Positions 6,721 to 13,475 of a stretch of 16,427 nt of DNA are shown in pieces. This stretch comes from CAYVZZ01 sp964456185 (GTDB taxonomy: Bacteria > Pseudomonadota > Gammaproteobacteria > Pseudomonadales > Alcanivoracaceae). Both the position numbers and the translations under genes were made by a program. Each line of letters begins with the position of its first letter. Positions within the stretch are counted from its first letter, which is position 1. The notes beneath the pieces are model-generated. The model was not told the DNA's origin. It saw nothing but the letters and a program-made list of their open reading frames with translations, and did no database searches. The DNA is taken from contig CAYVZZ010000052.1 in the NCBI GenBank assembly GCA_964456185.1, positions 1 to 16,427 on the forward strand, read 5' to 3'.

Positions 6721-7635
6721 TTATTCGCTGACAGGGATTGGGCTCATATAAGAAATGGGAGCCGCCTTGGAATCGCGGAATTCTACGACTTCCCACGCAT
6801 CTGCATCTGATTTCAGCGCATGCAGCAACTGATTGTTCAGTGCATGTCCCGATTTATACCCCTGAAACTCACCGATTAGACTGTGTCCCAGCAAATACAA
6901 ATCACCGATGGCGTCCAGCATCTTGTGCTTAACAAATTCATCTTCGTAGCGCAGGCCGTCTTCGTTGAGAATGCGGTAATCATCCACCACGATGGCGTTA
7001 TCGACACTGCCGCCCAATGCCAAGTTTTGGCTACGCAGATATTCAATATCGCGCATAAAACCGAAGGTGCGCGCCCGCGACACTTCTTTCACAAACGAAG
7101 TCGAGGAGAAATCAATGGTGGCCGATTGGGTGCGATTTTTGAAAACCGGGTGATCAAATTCGATGGTAAAACCGACCTTAAAGCCTTCAAACGGCTTAAA
7201 AGTGGCGGTCTTGTCGCCATCGGACACCGTCACTTCCTGCTTCATACGAATAAAACGTTTAGGTGCATCCTGCTCGGCGATACCGGCAGATTGCAATAGA
7301 AAAACAAAGGGGCCGGAAGAACCGTCCATGATAGGCACTTCCGGTGCCGACAACTCCACAAAGGCGTTATCGATTCCCAAGCCGGCCATGGCGCTGAGCA
7401 GATGCTCAACGGTGCCGACTTTGACATCCCCTTCCATCAGGGTGGTGGAAAGGGTTGTCTCGCCTACGTTTCCTGCTTTGGCCGGTATTTCAACGACCGG
7501 GTCGAGATCGACCCGCCGGAAAATAATGCCGCTATCTACTGCGGCAGGTTTTACCGTTAGATAGACCTTCTCACCCGTGTGCAGACCCACGCCGGTGGCA
7601 CGGATGACATTTTTCAATGTACGTTGTCTAATCAT
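6721..7635 (-). CDS. lpxC: UDP-3-O-acyl-N-acetylglucosamine deacetylase
   Basis: LpxC removes the acetyl group from UDP-3-O-acyl-GlcNAc, the committed step of lipid A synthesis, in the cytoplasm. The 304 residues match the family length. The zinc ligands are H78 (VEHLL), H237 and D241 (HKMLDAIGD); E77 is the expected general base and H264 (SGH) the second catalytic residue, one position off E. coli numbering. The C-terminus, MSPIPVSE, ends in an acidic residue and lacks the nonpolar tail by which E. coli FtsH degrades LpxC, so control by that tail is unlikely. The gene has its own promoter and a leader of about 115 nt, and may also be read through from ftsZ, since no terminator separates them. 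Its 3' end faces dciA. Confidence 0.97.
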   Translation of the reverse strand: MIRQRTLKNVIRATGVGLHTGEKVYLTVKPAAVDSGIIFRRVDLDPVVEIPAKAGNVGETTLSTTLMEGDVKVGTVEHLLSAMAGLGIDNAFVELSAPEVPIMDGSSGPFVFLLQSAGIAEQDAPKRFIRMKQEVTVSDGDKTATFKPFEGFKVGFTIEFDHPVFKNRTQSATIDFSSTSFVKEVSRARTFGFMRDIEYLRSQNLALGGSVDNAIVVDDYRILNEDGLRYEDEFVKHKMLDAIGDLYLLGHSLIGEFQGYKSGHALNNQLLHALKSDADAWEVVEFRDSKAAPISYMSPIPVSE

Positions 7636-7644
7636 GTCGCAATA

Positions 7645-7662
7645 CCCTGGTTATGACCAAAG
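7645..7662 (-). promoter_or_regulatory. Hairpin covering the lpxC Shine-Dalgarno
   Basis: In the minus-strand transcript CTTTGGT (7662-7656) can pair with ACCAGGG (7651-7645) around a 4-nt loop, using five Watson-Crick pairs and two G-U pairs. The only Shine-Dalgarno-like sequence for lpxC, AGGG (7648-7645), lies in the 3' arm, 9 nt before the ATG. Pairing would hide it from the ribosome. The stem is modest, and its role is inference. Confidence 0.35.
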
Positions 7663-7749
7663 AAGTGTCCTACTGCTCCGGACGGTCGTGAAAATCCACG
7701 TTCTGTTGAGCTATAGCTTCCTGCCACCACTACGGGAAAGTGGCGCAAG

Positions 7750-7779
7750 ATTCTACCAGACCTCAGCCCATCCGACGAA
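7750..7779 (-). promoter_or_regulatory. Probable lpxC promoter
   Basis: Minus strand: TAGAAT (7750-7755) as a -10 box, with TTCGTC (7774-7779) 18 nt upstream as a weak -35. It lies 34 nt past the ftsZ stop and about 115 nt before the lpxC start. The -10 box is the same TAGAAT seen before secA and rplM. Confidence 0.5.
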
Positions 7780-7813
7780 CCGCAATGTAGGACAACCGAA
7801 TCGAGCGCTTAGT

Positions 7814-8995
7814 TCAGTCGGCCTGACGGCGCAAGAAAGTCGGGATGTCCATCAGGCCATCCAAATCCCCGCCCGCGTCGGCTGCGTTGCCAGCGCCCGG
7901 TCGTGCCGCCTTCTTGTTGCGGATATGAGCCGGCTTGTCCAACTCTTTCCAGTTTACCGAGCCGTCATCTGCGGTTGGCACACCACCGGTAGCCACGATG
8001 CGCGGCTTCTCGACTTCCACCTCTTTGCGGGGAGCCGGTTTCTGACCAATGCCAGTCGCCACGACGGTAACCGCTACTTCGTCTTCCATGTCCGGGTTAA
8101 TGGCCGTACCCACCACAATGTTGGCATCTGATGCTGCCAGCTCTTCGATGACATCACCGACATCACTGAACTCTTTGATGCCCATATTTGGCCCACCGGT
8201 TACATTAACCAGAATACCACGTGCGCCGTGCAAGTCGATATTGTCCAACAAGGGGCTGGAAATCGCGCCTTGTGCCGCTTCTACTGCGCGGTTTTCGCCT
8301 TTGGCACGACCACTGCCCATCATGGCAACGCCCATCTCGCTCATCACCGTGCGAACGTCCGCAAAGTCGAGGTTGATGATGCCGGGATTGGTAATCAAAT
8401 CGGCAATGCCGCGCACGGCGTTATACAGCACATCGTTCGCGGCTTGGAAGGCATCCAACAACGACGCATTACCCAGCTCGGACAACAGCTTGTCGTTAGG
8501 AATGGTAATCAGTGAATCGACGTTTTCACGCAATTCATCGATACCGGCGCTAGCCACTTTAGTGCGGCGACCACCTTCAAAACGGAAGGGACGGGTTACA
8601 ACCGCAATGGTCAGAATGCCCAGCTCACGTGCCACATCGGCAATAACCGGTGCCGCACCTGTGCCCGTGCCACCGCCCATGCCGGCGGTAATGAATACCA
8701 TGTCAGCACCTTGCAGCACTTCGGCAATGCGTTCACGGTCTTCCACAGCGGCTTCACGCCCCACTTCGGGGTTGGCACCTGCGCCCAGCCCTTTGGTGGT
8801 TTGCTCACCGAGGCGAATGGCCACGCGGGCATCCGAGCTGCTCAATGCCTGCGCGTCAGTGTTAGCGCAGATGAATTCAACGCCATCGAGGTTAGACGCC
8901 ACCATGTGACCCACGGCGTTACCGCCGCCGCCACCGACACCGACAACCTTAATGACCGCCCCTTTGGGTGCACTGTCTTCAAGTTTAAAAGCCAT
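7814..8995 (-). CDS. ftsZ: Cell division protein FtsZ
   Basis: FtsZ is the tubulin-like GTPase that polymerises into the cytokinetic ring at mid-cell. The 393 residues include the glycine-rich N-terminal loop (VGGGGGNAV), the tubulin signature GGGTGTG (107-113) and the T7 loop NLDFADV (208-214), which supplies catalytic aspartates to the neighbouring subunit. A variable linker near 320-380 follows, and then the conserved C-terminal peptide DIPTFLRRQAD (383-393) that binds FtsA and ZipA. The length is typical. The ATG at 8995 has GGGAG 7 nt upstream. It lies 113 nt after ftsA, an unusually open spacer for this cluster that holds two predicted hairpins. No clear terminator follows, so transcripts may continue into lpxC. 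Confidence 0.98.
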   Translation of the reverse strand: MAFKLEDSAPKGAVIKVVGVGGGGGNAVGHMVASNLDGVEFICANTDAQALSSSDARVAIRLGEQTTKGLGAGANPEVGREAAVEDRERIAEVLQGADMVFITAGMGGGTGTGAAPVIADVARELGILTIAVVTRPFRFEGGRRTKVASAGIDELRENVDSLITIPNDKLLSELGNASLLDAFQAANDVLYNAVRGIADLITNPGIINLDFADVRTVMSEMGVAMMGSGRAKGENRAVEAAQGAISSPLLDNIDLHGARGILVNVTGGPNMGIKEFSDVGDVIEELAASDANIVVGTAINPDMEDEVAVTVVATGIGQKPAPRKEVEVEKPRIVATGGVPTADDGSVNWKELDKPAHIRNKKAARPGAGNAADAGGDLDGLMDIPTFLRRQAD

Positions 8996-9002
8996 GATAT
9001 TT

Positions 9003-9007
9003 CTCCC
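9003..9007 (-). promoter_or_regulatory. Ribosome binding site of ftsZ
   Basis: GGGAG on the minus strand, 7 nt before the ftsZ ATG. It sits in an A-rich, unpaired-looking stretch downstream of the two hairpins, which would leave it open to ribosomes and supports the chosen start. Confidence 0.65.
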
Positions 9008-9047
9008 GTTTTTTCCCTGATTTTATTGTCAACGTTTACTTCAACCT

Positions 9048-9064
9048 GCGGGGTTCCACCCCGC
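9048..9064 (-). promoter_or_regulatory. Strong G+C hairpin in the ftsA-ftsZ spacer
   Basis: A perfect 7-bp stem, GCGGGGT (9064-9058) with ACCCCGC (9054-9048), closed by a 3-nt loop. It lies 53 nt before the ftsZ start. The sequence after it, AGGTTGAAGTAAACG, has no U-run, so this is not a standard terminator. Confidence 0.6.
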
Positions 9065-9065
9065 C

Positions 9066-9115
9066 TTTCTAGCCACGGTCGGTGCCACTGCAATCGGCAC
9101 CGTTGGCACTAGAAA
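9066..9115 (-). promoter_or_regulatory. Long imperfect hairpin at the ftsA stop codon
   Basis: In the transcript TTTCTAG (9115-9109) pairs with CTAGAAA (9072-9066), CCA with TGG inside it, and CGGTGCC (9102-9096) with GGCACCG (9086-9080), around a 9-nt loop. That is 17 pairs, with a 2-nt bulge and a 1-by-4 internal loop. The ftsA stop codon TAG (9111-9109) is inside the outer stem. Ribosomes ending ftsA would therefore open the base of this structure. Confidence 0.55.
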
Positions 9116-10335
9116 CTTCTCTGGAACCAGCGTTTCAGCCGTTCCACCATACTCAACTGGTTGCCTTGGCTATCCGTTTTATATTGCTTGTCGTTTTGCA
9201 TGGCGTAATGCAGCAGCCCCACCGAGGTGGAATAAATCGGATTGCGCACCACGTCGGTTAAACCAGCAACATCTTGAGGCATGCCCAAGCGCACCGGGGC
9301 ATGGAAAACTTCTTCGGCCAGATCGACAACGCCTTCCATCTTGCTGGCACCACCGGTGAGCACCACGCCACCCGGTATCAACTGTTCAAAACCGCTGCGG
9401 CGAATTTCCGCCTGAATCAGCTGGAACAACTCGTCGTAACGCGGCTCGACGACTTCGGCCAGGGTTTGACGTTGCAAGGTGCGTGGCGGGCGATCGCCCA
9501 CGCTTGGCACTTCAATCGTTTGGTCGGCACCGGCCATTTGCGTTAGCGCACAGGCGTATTTCACTTTCAGTTCATTGGCGTGTTGACGCGGGGTGCGCAA
9601 TGCCATGGCAATGTCGTTGGTTACCTGGTCACCGGCAATGGGAATATTCGCCGTATAGCGAATGGCACCTTCGGTGTAGATGGCAATGTCAGTGGTGCCG
9701 CCACCGATATCGACCAGGCACACACCCAGTTCGCGCTCGTCTTCGGTTAGCACGGCATAGCTGGAGGCCAGTTGCTCGAGCACTACGTCCTCTACTTCCA
9801 AACCGCAGCGGCGCAGGCATTTCTCGATATTTTGCACGGCGTTGAAGGCGCAAGTGACCAGATGCACCTTGGCTTCCAAGCGCACGCCACTCATGCCCAC
9901 CGGCTCACGCACGCCATCTTGATGATCGACGACATATTCCTGACTGAGCACATGCAGCACCTTGTGATCGGCGGGAATGGTCACGGCGCGCGCGGAATCA
10001 ATAACGCGATCCACATCGGCTTGGGTGACTTCCTGGTCTTTAATGGCAACGATGCCGTGCGAGTTGAGGCTGCGCACATGGCTGCCGGCAATGCCGACGC
10101 TGACCGAGTGAATGTTGCAGCCGCCCATCAGCTCGGCTTCTTCAACTGCCCGCTGGATGGATTTCACGGTAGATTCAATATCGACCACTACGCCCTTGCG
10201 CATACCGCGAGACGGTTGCGAGCCAATACCGACGATTTTCAAGCCGCCATCTTCCAGCACCTCGCCTACAATGGCGACTACTTTGGAGGTGCCGATATCC
10301 AGCCCTACCAACATGTCGTTTGCGTCGCTTGCCAT
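9109..10335 (-). CDS. ftsA: Cell division protein FtsA
   Basis: FtsA is an actin-like ATPase that ties FtsZ filaments to the inner membrane and recruits later division proteins. The 408 residues show phosphate-1 DIGTSK (13-18), phosphate-2 DIGGGTTD (209-216) and the late VLTGGASKMEG nucleotide-binding motif. The C-terminal 13 residues, MVERLKRWFQRSF (396-408), form the expected amphipathic membrane-targeting helix. The ATG at 10335 has a very good Shine-Dalgarno, 7 nt away. It begins 19 nt after the ftsQ stop, the first real gap in an otherwise overlapping run, so FtsA may be translated independently of FtsQ and at a higher rate. Confidence 0.98.
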   Translation of the reverse strand: MASDANDMLVGLDIGTSKVVAIVGEVLEDGGLKIVGIGSQPSRGMRKGVVVDIESTVKSIQRAVEEAELMGGCNIHSVSVGIAGSHVRSLNSHGIVAIKDQEVTQADVDRVIDSARAVTIPADHKVLHVLSQEYVVDHQDGVREPVGMSGVRLEAKVHLVTCAFNAVQNIEKCLRRCGLEVEDVVLEQLASSYAVLTEDERELGVCLVDIGGGTTDIAIYTEGAIRYTANIPIAGDQVTNDIAMALRTPRQHANELKVKYACALTQMAGADQTIEVPSVGDRPPRTLQRQTLAEVVEPRYDELFQLIQAEIRRSGFEQLIPGGVVLTGGASKMEGVVDLAEEVFHAPVRLGMPQDVAGLTDVVRNPIYSTSVGLLHYAMQNDKQYKTDSQGNQLSMVERLKRWFQRSF

Positions 10336-10342
10336 TGTCTTA

Positions 10343-10350
10343 CTCTCCTT
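10343..10350 (-). promoter_or_regulatory. Strong ribosome binding site of ftsA
   Basis: AAGGAGAG on the minus strand, 7 nt before the ftsA ATG, is among the best Shine-Dalgarno matches in the window and fixes the start. Confidence 0.75.
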
Positions 10351-10354
10351 GGGT

Positions 10355-11137
10355 TTACGCGCGATTATCCTGCGCTGCCGTCGATTGAGAAAATGTCACT
10401 GCTACGCCATCGGCGTAACGCAAATCTGCCGTTTTCACGACTCGCCCTTCGGGCTTCAATACTTTTTTATAAAACGCCACAAAGCGTTGTAGCTTGTAGG
10501 CAAAATTGTCGCGATCGACAATTAACTTCATGCCATCACTCAGCGTGATGTAAGCCGTCAGTCGATCATTCACGCTCAACTTTTTAATTGTCAGCGCCAA
10601 GCCCGCCAACGCCTGACTCACGCTGTGGTAATAACGCATCACCTCATCCAAACGCTTCTCCGGCCCTTGCAGGCGCGGTAGTGTCAAGGCAGACAAATCA
10701 TCTGGCGCCGAAAAAGTGGCCCCTTGGTTGGAAATCAGCTGATCTCCATTCCAAATTGCCACCGGCACCTGCTCTTTAATCTGTATGGTCAAAGTGCTTG
10801 GCCATTGGCGCGACACATTGGCCGATTGCACCCAATCCAGCGAAGCCGCACTCTGCTGTAAATCGTCCAGCGACACAGTAAAGAAATTTTGACCGGCCAC
10901 TTCGCTACCCAAGCGCGCCGATAACTGTTGGCGGCGCACATCGGTACTAATGCCTTTCACACTGACCTGCTCAATAGGCCAAGCATCTAAGGCGCGCGGC
11001 AGGAAGATCACCGCGCTGCCTAAAGCACCAAACAGCACAATCAACAGCGCCCAGGGCGTTGCCGCCGCCATGCGCTTGCGCCAAACGGGCGTTTCTACCC
11101 GCTTGTGATTGCGACGCTGTTTGGTAGCACGACTCAT
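10355..11137 (-). CDS. ftsQ: Cell division protein FtsQ
   Basis: FtsQ is a bitopic inner-membrane protein that links early and late divisome proteins through FtsB and FtsL. The 260 residues begin with a basic cytoplasmic tail (1-27), followed by one membrane segment at about 28-47. A periplasmic POTRA domain starts near WPIEQVSVKG (53-62), and the FtsQ-type beta domain runs to the end. The sequence diverges as usual for the family, so position between ddl and ftsA adds weight. The ATG at 11137 overlaps the ddl stop by 4 nt (ATGA) and has GGAGG just upstream, giving coupled translation. Confidence 0.95.
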   Translation of the reverse strand: MSRATKQRRNHKRVETPVWRKRMAAATPWALLIVLFGALGSAVIFLPRALDAWPIEQVSVKGISTDVRRQQLSARLGSEVAGQNFFTVSLDDLQQSAASLDWVQSANVSRQWPSTLTIQIKEQVPVAIWNGDQLISNQGATFSAPDDLSALTLPRLQGPEKRLDEVMRYYHSVSQALAGLALTIKKLSVNDRLTAYITLSDGMKLIVDRDNFAYKLQRFVAFYKKVLKPEGRVVKTADLRYADGVAVTFSQSTAAQDNRA

Positions 11138-12057
11138 TGCGCCTCCTCCAAACTAATGGCCAGAATCTCACCGACCAGTTCGGCAAACGACATGCCTTCT
11201 GCTTTCGCCGCCATGGGCACCAAGCTGTGGCTGGTCATGCCGGGAATGGTGTTGACCTCCAACAGATAAAAACGGCCATCGGCGTCTTGCATGACGTCGA
11301 CACGCCCCCAATGGCGGCAGCCGACCACATCAAAGGCTTGACGCACCAGCTCGCCCAAGGCTTTTTCTTCCTCGCCCGACAAGCCGCAAGGACACAGGTA
11401 TTGGGTGTCGTCCCGCTCATATTTGGCGTTGAAATCATAAAAGCGATTAGCCGATTGCAAGCGAATCGCCGGTAGTACCTTTTGCCCCAAGATAGCGACG
11501 GTAAATTCCGCCCCACTCACAAAGCGTTCGACTAGCACCTGTTGGTCGTAAGCGGTCGCTTTCTCAATGGCGGCATTTAATTGCAGCTCGTCTTCTGCCA
11601 GCGACATGCCAATAGACGAGCCTTCACTGGCCGGTTTCACCATGACAGGGAAACCCAAATCACGTGGTGTTTGACTGGCCAGATAGAAATCAGGCGTCGA
11701 CAAGCCAGCACCCTGCCACAGCAACTTACAACGCCACTTATCCATGGCAATGGCCGATGCCGCCACGCCACTGCCGGTATAGGGAATAGCGTGATAATCC
11801 AGATACCCTTGAATGCTGCCGTCTTCACCGCCGGGGCCGTGCAAGGCGAGGAAAGCCCGGTCGAAACCCTGCAGCCCTTTTCGGGTTAAATCGGCGGTAT
11901 CGACCAGGTCGACATTCAAACCCAACTCGCGCAACCCGGCCAGAACAGCCTGCCCGCTTTGCAGCGAAATCTCGCGCTCGGCAGAATTGCCGCCCGCCAG
12001 CACCGCCACACGACCGGCGGCTGCTAAGCGTTGTTGTAAAGACGCGAACCGGCTCAT
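11134..12057 (-). CDS. ddl: D-alanine--D-alanine ligase (DdlB type)
   Basis: An ATP-grasp ligase of 307 residues that joins two D-alanines for the end of the peptidoglycan stem peptide. Seen: GGNSAEREIS near the N-terminus, with E27 in the place of the E. coli DdlB E15 that contacts D-Ala. MVKPASEGSSIGMS is the ATP-grasp loop, followed by FYDFNAKY with its active-site tyrosine. The C-terminal EVNTIPGMTSHSLVP carries the metal and substrate ligands. The usual HGRGGEDG reads HGPGGEDG here; proline at this place occurs in other Ddl enzymes, so activity should be intact. The ATG at 12057 overlaps the murC stop by 4 nt and has AAGGGG upstream. It is in the dcw position typical of ddlB. Confidence 0.96.
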   Translation of the reverse strand: MSRFASLQQRLAAAGRVAVLAGGNSAEREISLQSGQAVLAGLRELGLNVDLVDTADLTRKGLQGFDRAFLALHGPGGEDGSIQGYLDYHAIPYTGSGVAASAIAMDKWRCKLLWQGAGLSTPDFYLASQTPRDLGFPVMVKPASEGSSIGMSLAEDELQLNAAIEKATAYDQQVLVERFVSGAEFTVAILGQKVLPAIRLQSANRFYDFNAKYERDDTQYLCPCGLSGEEEKALGELVRQAFDVVGCRHWGRVDVMQDADGRFYLLEVNTIPGMTSHSLVPMAAKAEGMSFAELVGEILAISLEEAQ

Positions 12058-13475
12058 GACTTCACCCCTTCAGCCACTAGCTGACGGGCAATCTGCCCCA
12101 CATTACCGGCGCCTTGGGTGACAAAGAAATCACCATCGTTTAACAGCTTGGCAAGTAAATCCGGCAGCTTGGACAGGTCATCGACAAATACCGGCTCCAC
12201 GTCACCACGCTGGCGAATGGAGCGGCACAGCGCACGTGCATCAGCACCGGGAATAGCGGCTTCGCCCGCGCTATATACATCCAGCATCAACAACACATCG
12301 ACGCCAGACAGCACATCGACAAAGTCTTCATACAAATCGCGGGTACGTGTATAACGGTGCGGCTGGAATAACATCGCCAAACGGCGTTCCGGCCAGCCAT
12401 CGCGAATCGCTTGAATGGTCGCCTGCACTTCGCGTGGGTGATGACCATAGTCATCCACCAAGGTGGCTGAGCCATTGGGTAGCTGATATTCGCCCTGCAC
12501 ATCAAAGCGACGCCCGACACCGGCAAAACCATTAAGTGCCGCGACAATGTGTTCGTCTTCTGCGCCTTCGTCCATGGCGATGGCAATAGCGGCCAATGCA
12601 TTCAATACATTGTGTTTGCCCGGCAGATTAAGGCTGATATCCAGTGGCGGCAGCTGCGGGCGCAATACGCGGAAATGGCTTTTGCCCGCTTCCTGACGCA
12701 AATCGGTGGCGCGAATGTCGGCATCTTCACTGAAACCGTATTTCACCACTTGTCGGTTAATTTTCGGCATTACCTCACGCACCGGCTTGTCGTCGACACA
12801 CATCACCGCCAGACCGTAAAACGGCAGGTTATGGAGAAACTCGACAAAAGTGGCTTCCAGACGGGAAAAATCGCCGCCATAGGTATGCATATGGTCGGCA
12901 TCGATGTTGGTCACCACCGCCGACATAGGCTGCAAGTGCAAGAAAGAGGCATCCGATTCATCTGCCTCGGCAACCAGATAACGGCTTTGCCCCAATCGCG
13001 CATTGGTGGCGGCACTGGTTAAACGCCCGCCGATGACAAATGTCGGATCCATGCCTGCTTGCCCCATGATGGAGGCAATCATGGATGTTGTTGTCGTCTT
13101 GCCGTGGGTACCGGCCACCGCAATGCCGTGCCGGAAACGCATCAGCTCGGCCAGCATTTGTGCGCGCGGCACCACCGGAATGCGTTTGTCCAGCGCGGCT
13201 TTAACTTCCACATTGGACTCGTCAATGGCCGAGGACACCACGACCACATTGGCGTCTGCCATATTCTCGACACGGTGGCCAATCGTCACGTCCACACCAT
13301 GGCTGCGCAAGCGCGCCACCACGGCGGATTCTTTAATATCACTGCCGCTAACCGCATAGCCCTGATTGGCCAGCACTTCGGCAATGCCACTCATACCGGC
13401 ACCGCCGATACCGACAAAATGGATGCGCTGAATGCGGCGCATACCGGGCACAATAAATGGTGTCTTATCAACCAT
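12054..13475 (-). CDS. murC: UDP-N-acetylmuramate--L-alanine ligase
   Basis: MurC adds L-alanine to UDP-MurNAc with ATP, the first step of stem peptide assembly in the cytoplasm. The 473 residues have the usual three domains. The first is a Rossmann-like N-terminal part starting IHFVGIGGAGMSG. The second is a central ATPase domain with GTHGKTTTT (122-130, K126). The third is a C-terminal ligase domain opening near GRRFDVQG and DDYGHHPREV. The length is close to the E. coli enzyme (491). The ATG at 13475 overlaps the end of murG by 8 nt, with GAGGAA just upstream. The first ten residues or so before MRRIQRIHFVG are variable in the family. Confidence 0.97.
   Translation of the reverse strand: MVDKTPFIVPGMRRIQRIHFVGIGGAGMSGIAEVLANQGYAVSGSDIKESAVVARLRSHGVDVTIGHRVENMADANVVVVSSAIDESNVEVKAALDKRIPVVPRAQMLAELMRFRHGIAVAGTHGKTTTTSMIASIMGQAGMDPTFVIGGRLTSAATNARLGQSRYLVAEADESDASFLHLQPMSAVVTNIDADHMHTYGGDFSRLEATFVEFLHNLPFYGLAVMCVDDKPVREVMPKINRQVVKYGFSEDADIRATDLRQEAGKSHFRVLRPQLPPLDISLNLPGKHNVLNALAAIAIAMDEGAEDEHIVAALNGFAGVGRRFDVQGEYQLPNGSATLVDDYGHHPREVQATIQAIRDGWPERRLAMLFQPHRYTRTRDLYEDFVDVLSGVDVLLMLDVYSAGEAAIPGADARALCRSIRQRGDVEPVFVDDLSKLPDLLAKLLNDGDFFVTQGAGNVGQIARQLVAEGVKS

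Noticed and set aside
6716..6762. Candidate bidirectional terminators at the dciA-lpxC junction
   Set aside because: One stem has only 4 bp; the other (GGCTC with GAGCC at 6742-6764 or so) has a 13-nt loop and no U-run. Neither is convincing.
8049..8909. A 286-codon open frame on the plus strand opposite ftsZ
   Set aside because: It is rich in Ser, Ala, Pro and Met, shows no domain, and mirrors a well conserved gene with all its motifs. It is an antisense shadow of ftsZ codon use.
9028..9033. A perfect TTGACA on the minus strand before ftsZ, as a -35 box
   Set aside because: No -10-like hexamer lies at 16-18 nt; that place holds an A/G-rich stretch and the Shine-Dalgarno. An ftsZ promoter here is not supported.
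9772..10548. A 258-codon open frame on the plus strand opposite ftsA and ftsQ
   Set aside because: His- and Ala-rich composition typical of an antisense shadow, no recognisable domain, and it crosses the junction of two real genes.
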